Source: Streptomyces antimycoticus (GTDB lineage Bacteria; Actinomycetota; Actinomycetes; Streptomycetales; Streptomycetaceae). From it: 64,000 nt of DNA. The stretch spans positions 6,200,001 to 6,264,000 of the forward strand of contig NZ_BJHV01000001.1 of the NCBI RefSeq assembly GCF_005405925.1. The letters run 5' to 3'. Positions 1-8,809 of this stretch are shown here, in pieces (positions within the stretch are counted from its first letter, which is position 1; every line of letters begins with the position of its first letter). Position numbers and translations under genes: made by a program. The notes under the pieces are model-generated. The model was not told where the DNA came from. It saw only the letters and a list, made by a program, of their open reading frames with translations, and did no database searches.

Positions 1-87
1 CTGCCCATCCATGCCTCCCCGCGTGGATGAATGACAGGGTGACCCCTCTCACATTGGTCTGTCGAGAGTGCCTGGGGGGTTTGGGTG

Positions 88-116
88 GGAACCAGTAGGT
101 ATGTCTTTCTCGTCTA
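88..116 (+). promoter_or_regulatory. Candidate SigE-type (cell-envelope stress) promoter for dac
   Basis: GGAAC lies at 88-92 and CGTCTA at 111-116, separated by about 17-18 bases. This resembles the Streptomyces ECF sigma factor SigE consensus (GGAAC, 16-17 bases, cGTC). It stands about 150 bases before the GTG of a D-Ala-D-Ala carboxypeptidase gene, and cell-wall enzymes are typical SigE targets, so the context fits. The spacer is slightly long. The rest of 1-263 shows no gene that I recognise. Confidence 0.4.
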
Positions 117-263
117 GCGAGTGGGCGGGCACCTGAGGACGCTCTCCGGCTGTGGCGTTGCGCTATCGCATGCCGGACACACAGGACACTGGTAGAGCTT
201 GGGCTGCGGGACGTGACGCCACGGGGCGTAGGGCGTCCCGCGACACATATCGAGGAGGCATCG

Positions 264-2959
264 GTGGCGGGCGAGTCCCCCGGCAGGTCGGATCAGCAGA
301 AGTCGTCGGGGGAGACGGCTAGGGGAGAAAGCGATCCGCGGCTCGCGATCTCGCGCGAAGCGGAGGCGGCCCAGGGCTCGACGGCGGTCGCCGTCGTGTC
401 CGACGACCTCCGGTCGGGTTCCGGTGAGCCGCAGTCGGCTTCCGGCGATCCCGATGTGACCTCCGAGGCGGCCTCCGGGACGAGGGCCGAAGCGGAGGCT
501 GAAGCGGAACCGAAGGCACCGGCTGCCGACGGGGACGACGCAAAGGTTTCTGGCGTTCGCGATGGTGAACGGGGCGAAGGTTCCGGGACGTCGGAGGCGA
601 AGGACGAGCCGGAGGCGCATTCCGGTGCGTCGGACGAATCACCCAAGGGGGAGGCGCCCGAGGCGGACGTGGAGCCGGAAGCGGACGCGGATGACGCGGA
701 TGACGCGGAGGGTGCCGGTGGCGCCGACGCCGACGTAGAGGCTGACGGTGCCTCCGAGGCCGAAGCCGATGTCGATGCCGAGACCGAGGCGGATGAGGGC
801 GGCGGCGAGTCGTCGGAGCCGTCGGTTGATCAGCGCACGGCCGTCTTCCGTGCGGTGACGCCGAAGGCGGACGGCGACGCGAAGGCTGAGGATGCCTCCG
901 AAGCTGAGGTGGACGAGGACGGCGGCGAGTCGTCGGAGTCGTCCGTGGATCAGCGGACCGCCGTCTTCCGTACGGTCAAGCCCAAGTCGGGCGCCGACGT
1001 GACGGCTGAAGACGCGTCCGAGGCCGAAGCCGCGACCGAGGGTGGCGAGGACGGCGACGAGCTGTCGAAGCCGTCGGTTGATCAGCGCACGGCCGTCTTC
1101 CGTACGGTGAAGCCCAAGGCGGACGGCGACGCCAAGGCTGAGGACAAGGGCAAGGACAAGGACAAGAAGGAGACGGTCAAGGAGGAGGAGGCCGAGAAGG
1201 ACGAGCCCAAGGGCGCGTCCGAGAAGGCCGCCGCCTCCGATGTGGACGACGACGCCTCCGACAAGCCGGTCGACCGCCCGACGGCCGCCTTCGGCGTGCT
1301 CCCGGAGAAGCCCGGAAAGGGCGGCAAGAAGGGCGTCGACCAGCCGACCACCGCCTTCAAGGCGGTCAGCCCCCGTCGGCTGACAAGAAGACGTCCGAGA
1401 AGGCGTCCGAGGCCAAGGCGCCGGAGGCCAAGCCGTCCGACGCCAAGAGCTCCGAGAAGGCGCGAGGCAAGAAGCCCGCCGCCGAGTCGGACAACGAGCG
1501 GACCAGCAAGTTCGTACCGCTGCGGTCCCCCGACGACCCGGCCCCGTCGAAGCCCTCCACCGCGCCCGCCGCGTCCGCCGCGCCGTCGGCCCCCGCCGCC
1601 CCGCCGACCGGCGTGCCCGAGGCCGAGCGGACCAAGCAGCAGCCGCTGCCGCCGGTGACCTCGGACGGCAAGCAGCCCGCGCCGCTCGATCTGCTGGCGC
1701 AGCTGACCAACACGCCGCCCAAGCCCGAGACCCCGATGCGGACGGCGGTCCGCCGGGTCAAGATCTGGACGCCGCTGGCCGCGCTGCTCGTGATCATCCT
1801 GGGCGTCGTCCAGGCGCTGCGGCCGCTGCCGGAGCCGTCGCTGAAGCTCACCGCCGACTCCTCCTACCGCTTCGGCGGCGGCGAGCTGTCCCTGCCGTGG
1901 CCCGACCAGGGGCAGTCGGCCGCGGAGGTCGAGGGCGTGGGCAGCCTGGGCACCTCCGGAGATCAGAAGCCCGTGCCGATCGCCAGCGTCACCAAGGTCA
2001 TGACGGCCTATGTGGTGCTCAGGGACCATCCGCTGAAGGGCGACGCGCAGGGCCCGAAGATCACGATCGACGCGCAGGCGGCCGAGGAGGCCAAGTCCGC
2101 CGACGAGTCGCGGGCGGAGGTCAAGGAGGGGCAGACCTTCACCCAGCATCAGCTGCTCCAGCTGCTGCTGATCAACTCCAGCAACAACATCGCCCGGCTG
2201 CTCGCCCGCTGGGACGCCGGGTCGCTCGACGCGTTCGTGAAGAAGATGAACGACGCGGCCGAGGGCCTGGGGATGAAGCAGACGACCTACACCGACCCCA
2301 GCGGCCTTAAGGAGTCCACCAAGTCCACCGCGGCCGACCAGCTCAAGCTGGCGAAGGCGGCGATGCAGTCCGAGGCGTTCCGGGCGGTCGTGGCGACGCC
2401 CAACACCGAGATCCCGGGGCTCGACGACCGGATCTACAACAACAACAATCTGCTGGTGAAGCCGGGCGTGATCGGTATCAAGACCGGTTCGTCCACCCCG
2501 GCCGGCGGTGCGCTGATGTGGGGCGCCGTGCGGACGATCGACGGCAAGAAGCAGCGGATCCTCGGTGTCGTCCTCGAACAGCGCGCGACCACCACGCTGG
2601 ACGCCAGCCTCCAGCTCGCCCAGACCAACAGCTACAAGCTGATCAGCACCCTGCAGGACGCCCTCACCTCGGCCACCGTCATCAAGAAGGGCGATGTGGT
2701 CGGCCAGATCGACGACGGGCTCGGCGGCACCACGCCGGTCGTCGCCACCAAGGATCTGAAGGCGGTCGGCTGGTCCGGTCTGGGGGTCGACATCAAGATC
2801 GGCGACGGCGGTAAGAAGGTGCCGCACTCGGCCAAGGCGGGCACGGTCGTCGGCGAGGTGACCGTGGGCACGGGCCCCGGACAGCTCACGGCGCCGGTGG
2901 CCCTGCAGGATGACCTGTCCGAGCCGTCGTTCGGCTCGAAACTGACCCGTATCGGCTGA
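264..2959 (+). CDS. D-alanyl-D-alanine carboxypeptidase with long acidic cytoplasmic N-terminus (frameshift at 1370-1374)
   Basis: Low-molecular-weight penicillin-binding protein (peptidase S11) that trims the terminal D-Ala from peptidoglycan stem peptides outside the membrane. GTG264 is chosen because GAGGAGG sits at 252-258. The first ~500 residues are low-complexity, Asp/Glu/Ala-rich and contain five copies of a threonine motif (VDQRTAVFR three times, then DRPTAAF and DQPTTAF). One membrane helix follows near residues 505-525 (WTPLAALLVIILGVV), giving a type II topology. The catalytic motifs are intact: SVTK (Ser near 574), SSN, and KTG in GIKTGSS. The reading frame breaks in a run of five C at 1370-1374; one more C restores an 898-residue protein, so this looks like a base-call error. 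The next gene is probably co-transcribed. Confidence 0.9.
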
Positions 2960-3161
2960 CCCACCGGGGAAGTGGGTTCAAGGGGACAAGCGGAGCGGCC
3001 CCGGCGCGAAACGCCGCCGGGGCCCGACGCGGTTCGGGGCCGCCGGCGCGTGCTAGCGTCGGTGGGTCCCCGGCCTGGACCCGCCGCATGCGAACCGGAG
3101 CGATCCGGTGCGGGGTTGAGGACGATGGGGCAGACCTCGGGGGAAGACGGGGAGAGCCGCA

Positions 3162-5060
3162 GTGACCACCGTGGATCCGACACGGGCCGATGAAAGCGGG
3201 GGCTCGGAGGAGAGCACCGCCGCACGAATACGCGTACCCACGCAGCGCTGGCCGGACGAGCCGACGGGCCCGGCCGAGGCGGAGCGTGAGAGCGGCCGGG
3301 CCGCTTCCGGCGGGTTGCTCCAGCGCGCCCGGACGGCCCTGCGCCATCCTGTGTGCGCCTCGCTGGCCGCCGCCGCGCTGCTGCATCTGCTGTGGGTGGC
3401 GCTGCTGGCGAACAGCGGCGGTGACCTCGCCGCGCAGGACGCCTGGGCGGAGTTCGCCCTCCAGCATCCGGACTCGGCGTACAACCTGGCCTGGTACGGC
3501 GGGATGCACCCGGTCTCGTACAGCGTCATCTCGCCCTATCTGATGGCGGTCCTCGGCGTCCGCTCGACGATGGTGATCGCGGGGACGCTGTCCGCCGGGC
3601 TGCTCGCGCTGCTGCTGGTGCGCAGCCGTGCCGTACGGCGGCCGTTGTGGCCCGCCCTCTACGGCGCGTTCGCGCTGACCTGCAACGCCATCTCGGGCCG
3701 GGTGACCTTTGGGCTCGGCGCGATGTTCGGGCTCGCGGCGGTGGCCGTGATCTTCGCCTGGCCGCGCAGGTGGCGGTCCCGGCACTGGCACCACAAAACC
3801 GGTCGATTCATACTGGCCGCCCTGCTGGCCGCTCTGTCGACCATGTCCAGCCCGGTGGCCGGCCTGTTCGTGGGCGTCGTAGCCGCCGGTCTGTGGCTGA
3901 CCAAGCGGCGGCCCGCCGCGTACGCGCTGGGGATCACGCCCGCGCTGGTGGTCGGCCTGTCGGCGTGGCTGTTCCCGTTCTCCGGTGAGCAGCCGATGGG
4001 CATCGGGTCGGTGATCCTGCCGTTCATCACCGGCGCCGCCGTGCTGATGTGCGTGCCGCGCACCTGGTCGACGGTGCGGGTCGGGGCCGGGCTCTACTGC
4101 TTCGGGGTGGTGCTCACCTGGGTGATTCCCTCCCAGATCGGCACCAATATCTCCCGCCTCGGCATGATCTTCGGCGGGGTGGTGCTGATCGCCGTGCTGC
4201 CCGCCCTGCGCAAGCCGCCGCGCGCCGAGCTGCGCTCCACGCCCGCGGGCCGCCGCTGGACCGTCCTGGTGCTGGCGCTCGCGACCGTCACGGTGTGGCA
4301 GGGGGTCAAGACCGCCGACGACGTCATCCACACGACCCCCTCGGCGTCCTGGGCCCGTGAGCTGGCGCCGCTGGTCGACCGGCTCAAGCGGGAGAAGGCC
4401 GACCGGGGCCGGGTCGAGGTGGTTCCGGTGCGCAGCCACCGCGAGTCCTCCGCGCTCGCCCCGTACGTCAATCTGGCGCGCGGCTGGAACCGCCAGCGCG
4501 ACCTCGACCGGAACCCGATCTTCTACGGCGAGGACACCCTGACCCCGGCCAGCTACCACGAATGGCTCAAGCGCTGGGCGGTGCACTATGTGGTGCTGCC
4601 CGCGGACGACCCGGACACCGCGGCGGAGCAGGAGGCCAAGCTGCTCGGCACCGAGCTGCCGTATCTGCGCCAGGTCTGGTCGGACGCCAACTGGAAGCTG
4701 TACGAGGTCAAGGACCCGACGCAGATCGCCGACCCGCCCGCCACCGTGCAGCGCGCGGGCGCCGACCAGCTGGTGCTGTCGGTCCGCTCCAAGGGCCCGG
4801 TGCTCATCCGCATCCCGTACTCGCCGTGGCTGGGTCTGGTGGACAACGACGGGCACAGCGTCCGGGCCCCGAAGGGGGAGGACGACCAGCTGCCGGTCAA
4901 CCGCGAGGGCTGCCTCACCAAGCAGACCGAGGGCGGTGAGGAGGGCCAGCCGGAGGACGAGTGGACGGTGCTGCACGCCCCCCGGGCCGGTGTCTACCGG
5001 ATAACGGGCAAGTACCAGCTGCCGCGGGGCACGCCCTGTCCGGACGAGATGGTGCCGTGA
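3162..5060 (+). CDS. Polytopic membrane protein, possible GT-C-like glycosyltransferase
   Basis: 632 residues from GTG3162, preceded by a purine-rich GGGGAGAG. A cytoplasmic tail of ~60 residues leads into a first helix (CASLAAAALLHLLWVALL), then an outside loop with acidic residues (GGDLAAQDAWAEF), then eight to ten more helices to about residue 400. The rest is an extracytoplasmic domain of ~230 residues. A first external loop with acidic residues, many helices and a soluble C-terminus is the plan of GT-C glycosyltransferases that use lipid-phosphate sugars. I do not recognise a specific family; automated labels such as MFS transporter would not fit the large C-terminal domain. It lies 200 bases behind the carboxypeptidase gene on the same strand, which suggests an envelope role. 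Confidence 0.6.
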   Translation: MTTVDPTRADESGGSEESTAARIRVPTQRWPDEPTGPAEAERESGRAASGGLLQRARTALRHPVCASLAAAALLHLLWVALLANSGGDLAAQDAWAEFALQHPDSAYNLAWYGGMHPVSYSVISPYLMAVLGVRSTMVIAGTLSAGLLALLLVRSRAVRRPLWPALYGAFALTCNAISGRVTFGLGAMFGLAAVAVIFAWPRRWRSRHWHHKTGRFILAALLAALSTMSSPVAGLFVGVVAAGLWLTKRRPAAYALGITPALVVGLSAWLFPFSGEQPMGIGSVILPFITGAAVLMCVPRTWSTVRVGAGLYCFGVVLTWVIPSQIGTNISRLGMIFGGVVLIAVLPALRKPPRAELRSTPAGRRWTVLVLALATVTVWQGVKTADDVIHTTPSASWARELAPLVDRLKREKADRGRVEVVPVRSHRESSALAPYVNLARGWNRQRDLDRNPIFYGEDTLTPASYHEWLKRWAVHYVVLPADDPDTAAEQEAKLLGTELPYLRQVWSDANWKLYEVKDPTQIADPPATVQRAGADQLVLSVRSKGPVLIRIPYSPWLGLVDNDGHSVRAPKGEDDQLPVNREGCLTKQTEGGEEGQPEDEWTVLHAPRAGVYRITGKYQLPRGTPCPDEMVP

Positions 5061-5066
5061 GCCCGC

Positions 5067-6353
5067 TCAGCCGCAGACCGTCGACAGCCAGGGCTGGTCG
5101 GGGGCGCGGCGCAGGCTCTGGCGCACCTTCTCCAGGCTGCGCAGCAGCCCGTCCGGTGGCCTGGTGGTGTCGCTGAGGTAGGTCAGTGCGGCGCGCTGGA
5201 AGGCGAGCCGCATCCGGGTGGGCATGGCGTCGGAGGCGTCCAGGCACAGTGAGGCCGAGTCCCGGAGGGTCTCCGCGATCTTCCGGTCCACCTTGTCGTC
5301 GCCCTGGGCGTCGAGCGGAACGCCAGGGTTGGCGAAGAACGGGTGGGTGCTCTTGGTGGCGGTCTGCCGGCCCCAGGTCCGCTGGGCGTCGGCCGACACC
5401 AGATAGCGCATCAGCTTCTGTGCCTGCGGGGTGTCACGGAACATCGCGGCGAAGTCCCCCGACACCTCCCGGGCGGTGGAGCCGCGGTCGGCATCGGGGA
5501 GCAGGCTGCGGGAGAAGGTGAAGTCCGCCTTGTCCGGTCGGGGGTAGCCGCTGCGGATGAACGACCCCTGGTGCTCCAGTGCACACGGCGGGTCCGCGTT
5601 GAACAGCTTGCTCCCGGCCTCGCGGAAGTCGGTGGTCAGCGCGGTGCGCGCGGTGTCCCTGCCGAAGAGCGACCCCCAGCTCTCCCAGGCCCGCTTCACC
5701 CGCGGGTCCGTCCACGGCAGCCCGCCGGTGGCCCAGTCCTGGTAGACGGATCTGCCCTGCTGCTGGAGCAGCAGATCCTCGATCCAGTCGGTGCCGGGCC
5801 AGCCGGAGGTGGCGTCGTCGCCCATGCCGACGCACCACTGGCGGCCGTCGGCGGCGAGGTCGGGCAGCGTGTCCCGGCGGCGGTCGTGGTCGTACCACAC
5901 GATGCTCTTCAGATCGGCCTTGACCGCGATGCCGTAGACCGGCCCGTCGGCGCTCAGCCGGGGCGTCCACAGCTGCCCGTACGCCTTGCGCTCCTGGCTC
6001 GGGAGCACTCCGTCCAGCGGGGTCAGCTGGCGCTGGCGGGCGTAGGCGGCCAGCTCGCCCGAGCTGGGCAGCACGGCGATATCGGGTGGCGTTCCCGAGC
6101 CGACCTCCGAGGACAGCACCTCGCGCAGCGCGGTGGTGCCCTGGTAGTCGACATGGATGCCGGTGTGCCGGGTGAACGTGTCCAGCAGGTGCCGGAACGC
6201 CTCGCCCTCGGCGCCGGTCCAGGACGCGAGCACGCTGACGCTGCCGCGCGACTGCCAGCCGCTCGTATCGCCGGCGCCCACGACACACAGCAGCACCATC
6301 CACAGCCCGAGGACCGTGGCCGTGGCCTGACCGGACCGCTTCGCCGCGCTCAT
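5067..6353 (-). CDS. Extracellular solute-binding lipoprotein (ABC family 1 type), GlnH-like partner of the PknG module
   Basis: 428 residues. The N-terminus has a basic start and hydrophobic helix ending in VLLC, a plausible lipobox, so the protein is probably anchored outside the membrane. The body has features of maltose-type solute-binding proteins (an early VSVLASWTGAEGEAF strand-helix, GTPPDIAVLPSSGEL, and a late WGRQTATKSTHPFF segment). No ABC permease or ATPase genes lie nearby. Its ATG overlaps the stop of the upstream four-helix membrane protein by four bases, so the two are translationally coupled. In mycobacteria GlnH binds amino acids and signals through GlnX to PknG; the order here is analogous, although this binding protein is of a different subfamily, so its ligand cannot be assumed. 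Confidence 0.82.
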   Translation of the reverse strand: MSAAKRSGQATATVLGLWMVLLCVVGAGDTSGWQSRGSVSVLASWTGAEGEAFRHLLDTFTRHTGIHVDYQGTTALREVLSSEVGSGTPPDIAVLPSSGELAAYARQRQLTPLDGVLPSQERKAYGQLWTPRLSADGPVYGIAVKADLKSIVWYDHDRRRDTLPDLAADGRQWCVGMGDDATSGWPGTDWIEDLLLQQQGRSVYQDWATGGLPWTDPRVKRAWESWGSLFGRDTARTALTTDFREAGSKLFNADPPCALEHQGSFIRSGYPRPDKADFTFSRSLLPDADRGSTAREVSGDFAAMFRDTPQAQKLMRYLVSADAQRTWGRQTATKSTHPFFANPGVPLDAQGDDKVDRKIAETLRDSASLCLDASDAMPTRMRLAFQRAALTYLSDTTRPPDGLLRSLEKVRQSLRRAPDQPWLSTVCG

Positions 6354-7282
6354 CGGGACTGGAACCGGTACTCGTCGATACGCGGCTGCAGACCGACCAG
6401 GATCAGCGCGGCCAGCACGGCGCCGCCCACGGGTATCCAGCCGACCGCACCGGCCTGCCAGTGCGCGTTCCGCATCGTCCTCGCCACCTTTCTGGCGGTG
6501 GGGCCGCCGGTGTGCCCGATGCCCGGTTGGGTCAGGCTGGCCCCGGCCGACTCCAGCCGGTCCTGGGTCTGATACGTGAAGGCGGCCAGCGGCAGCAGCG
6601 CGATGAGCAGCGCGGTCGCCGCCGCCAGCCAGGGATTGACCAGCCGGCGGAAGCGGTGCCGCAGGAAGCGCTGGGTGTGCACCAGCAGCGCCGCCAGCGT
6701 GAGGAACAGCCCGGGCACCAGCAGCCACCAGGCGAACGTCAGCAGCCAGCCGAAGGAGGTCTGGTCGTCCAACACGTCGAACTGCCGCTTCTGCACCGCC
6801 TTCAGGCGGTCGAGGATGCCGCTGTGGCCATGCCGCAGTATCGAGTCGGCGTACCCCAGATAGGCATCCCGGAGCGTCGGGTTGTCGCGGTTCGCATACG
6901 CCTGCTCGACGGTGTCGCCGTAGGACGTCACCAGCGCCGCGGTGGTGCGCAGCGACCCGCGCGCCGACTCGCCCCCGATGGTGCTCTTGGACACCTGGGC
7001 CAGGCTCTGCTTGGCCGTCGAGAGCTGGTTGCGGTACTCCTCGCTGAGCCCCTCGAACTCCGCGGTGGGGCTCGAGATGCTGCGCTTCGCGTCGTCGTAG
7101 GAGGCGTTCAGCGCGTCGATGGAGGCGGCGACCTGCAGGATCGCCGGGGTGGACCGGTCGGTCACCGCCGCGGAGTTGCGGCTGACGCCGTAGTACGCGG
7201 CCAGCAGCGTGGTCACGGCGACCGCCGTGACCACGAGCAGGGCGATCAGCCGGCGGACCAGGAAGGCGCGGGTGCCGCTCAT
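6350..7282 (-). CDS. Four-helix membrane protein with external coiled-coil sensor domain (GlnX-like)
   Basis: 310 residues. Helix 1 (about 12-32) is followed by a ~150-residue external helical region resembling a four-helix-bundle sensor (residues ~35-185). Helix 2 (~187-210), helix 3 (~228-248), a second short external loop and helix 4 (~286-303) follow. This matches the plan of mycobacterial GlnX, which relays binding-protein occupancy to PknG. The start ATG7282 overlaps the stop of the VWA gene and the stop overlaps the start of the binding-protein gene, so all three are coupled. No kinase, permease or enzymatic motif is visible. The GlnX assignment rests on topology and gene order rather than on recognised residues. 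Confidence 0.65.
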   Translation of the reverse strand: MSGTRAFLVRRLIALLVVTAVAVTTLLAAYYGVSRNSAAVTDRSTPAILQVAASIDALNASYDDAKRSISSPTAEFEGLSEEYRNQLSTAKQSLAQVSKSTIGGESARGSLRTTAALVTSYGDTVEQAYANRDNPTLRDAYLGYADSILRHGHSGILDRLKAVQKRQFDVLDDQTSFGWLLTFAWWLLVPGLFLTLAALLVHTQRFLRHRFRRLVNPWLAAATALLIALLPLAAFTYQTQDRLESAGASLTQPGIGHTGGPTARKVARTMRNAHWQAGAVGWIPVGGAVLAALILVGLQPRIDEYRFQSR

Positions 7283-8790
7283 GTCGCGCCGCCGGGTTCG
7301 GCGCCCAGCGGTGTGTCGCCCGGTTCGGTGCCCAGCGGAGTGTCGCACTGCTGGCAGAACTCGGCGGTGGCGGGCGACCGGCGCCCACAGGCCGGGCAGA
7401 TGACATCCGCGGCGGGCGGCGCGGCGGCCCTCGGGCGCTCCACCCCCACGAAGTGGACGCTCTCCTCCGACACGATGATCGCCGAGTTGAGGTCCAGCGG
7501 CCGGATGGGCTCGCGGATCCGCACCTCGCCGGTGGCGGCGTCGACGATGTGGACCAGCCCGCTCAGCCGGGTCAGCATCTTCTCGCTGCCGAGCTGATGG
7601 GCGAGCTGGACGGCGCGCCCCCACTGGCGGCGGGCCCGCTCCCGGTCACCCGCCTCGTAGGCGTCGCAGCCCGCGGTGATGGCGTGGCCCAGCTCGGAGT
7701 CGGCGTCGTAGTGGGCCAGCCGGGGGTCGATCCGGGACGACAGCAGCACATCGTCCGTCCACTGGACCAGCAGGGACTCCGGCTCGGGCGGCGGCATCGC
7801 GGTGTCGCCCTCCACCGCCAGCTCCACGGTGGCCAGCTCGACGTCCTCGCCCGTCGGATCGCCCCGCGGATCGGCGAGCACGGACACCTGGTACTCGCGG
7901 GTCTCGTCGCCCCACGCCTTGGTGGTCCACTCCCAGGTGCGCTCATCGGGGCGGACGCCCTCGTCGGTCACGTCCACCCGGGTGGGGTGCACCTGCTTGA
8001 CGAAGCCGACCCGGCTGCCCGCCCGGGTGCGGATCCGGATCCGCACCCCGGCCAGCGCCTTGGCCATCGAGGCGGAGACCATCTCCTCGAACTCGGCGGC
8101 CAGCGCGGCGTCCTCCAGGACCGCATCGGCCCTGCCGTGCAGCCGGCGCGCGATCCGCTTCAGCTCGGCGGCGTCCCAGCCGTCGCCGATCCCGCGCGCG
8201 TCACAGGTGAAATGCGGGGCGCAGGCGTCCAGCACCTTGTCCAGATAGCCGGGCGGGTCGTGTTCATTACGGCCGTCGGTGAGCAGCAGGGTGTGCTGGA
8301 TCGCGGCGGGCTGCCGCAGATGGAGCCGGCGGGCGAGATCCAGCCAGGAGCCGATCGCGGTGCCGCCGACCGCGGGCAGCCGGGCCGCGACCCGGGCGGC
8401 GGCGGCCTTCGTGTCGGGCCCCGCGACCGCCATGCCGCCGGTGAACGGATAGACGACCTGGGCCTGTTCGGTTCCCTCGACGATCGCGAAACGAGTGCCG
8501 TCGCGGAGTATGCCGACCGCGGTGGCGGTGGCCCGCCGCGCCGCCGCGATCTTCGTCGGCGGCCAGCTCATCGACATCGAGCAGTCGATGACGATGACCT
8601 CCGAAGCGGCGGTACGGGCCGCCGCCGGGCCCAGGCCGCGGGCCCGCACGCTGACGATGGCATGCATCTCCGTGCGGCCCGCGGAGGCGGGGAGGTACTT
8701 GTTCTGATGCACCCGCAGGGTGAGGGCCGGGCCCCCGTCCGCGCCCTCCGGGCCCGGGGCGTGTTGTCGCTCTCTGCGGTCCTCGTTCAT
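7279..8790 (-). CDS. VWA-domain protein with C-terminal zinc ribbon
   Basis: 503 residues. A von Willebrand factor A domain occupies about 50-230 and has a complete metal-ion site: DCSMS (DxSxS), a threonine in GGTAIGSW and the aspartate of LLTDGRNE. A beta-rich middle with repeated Val/Asp stretches follows, then a helical part and a C-terminal zinc ribbon (CPACG, then CQQC). The last residues hold a short repeat (DTPLGTEPG, DTPLGAEPG). No membrane helix is seen, so it is probably cytosolic. It sits between the PknG-like kinase gene and the sensor membrane protein gene, 20 bases from the former and overlapping the latter. A scaffold or effector role for the kinase is inferred. Confidence 0.8.
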   Translation of the reverse strand: MNEDRRERQHAPGPEGADGGPALTLRVHQNKYLPASAGRTEMHAIVSVRARGLGPAAARTAASEVIVIDCSMSMSWPPTKIAAARRATATAVGILRDGTRFAIVEGTEQAQVVYPFTGGMAVAGPDTKAAAARVAARLPAVGGTAIGSWLDLARRLHLRQPAAIQHTLLLTDGRNEHDPPGYLDKVLDACAPHFTCDARGIGDGWDAAELKRIARRLHGRADAVLEDAALAAEFEEMVSASMAKALAGVRIRIRTRAGSRVGFVKQVHPTRVDVTDEGVRPDERTWEWTTKAWGDETREYQVSVLADPRGDPTGEDVELATVELAVEGDTAMPPPEPESLLVQWTDDVLLSSRIDPRLAHYDADSELGHAITAGCDAYEAGDRERARRQWGRAVQLAHQLGSEKMLTRLSGLVHIVDAATGEVRIREPIRPLDLNSAIIVSEESVHFVGVERPRAAAPPAADVICPACGRRSPATAEFCQQCDTPLGTEPGDTPLGAEPGGAT

Positions 8791-8809
8791 CTGATCCCCC
8801 TGTCAGACG

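Noticed and set aside
1082..2827. Long minus-strand ORF (581 codons) opposite the carboxypeptidase gene
   Set aside because: It is a GC-skew shadow with Leu/Gly/Arg-rich composition, no domain and no start signal; the plus strand has all catalytic motifs.
2886..4976. Long minus-strand ORF (696 codons) opposite the membrane protein gene
   Set aside because: Low-complexity His/Arg/Gly/Gln composition typical of antisense frames in high-GC DNA.
3162..5060. MFS transporter
   Set aside because: The large extracytoplasmic C-terminal domain and lack of MFS motif A argue against it.
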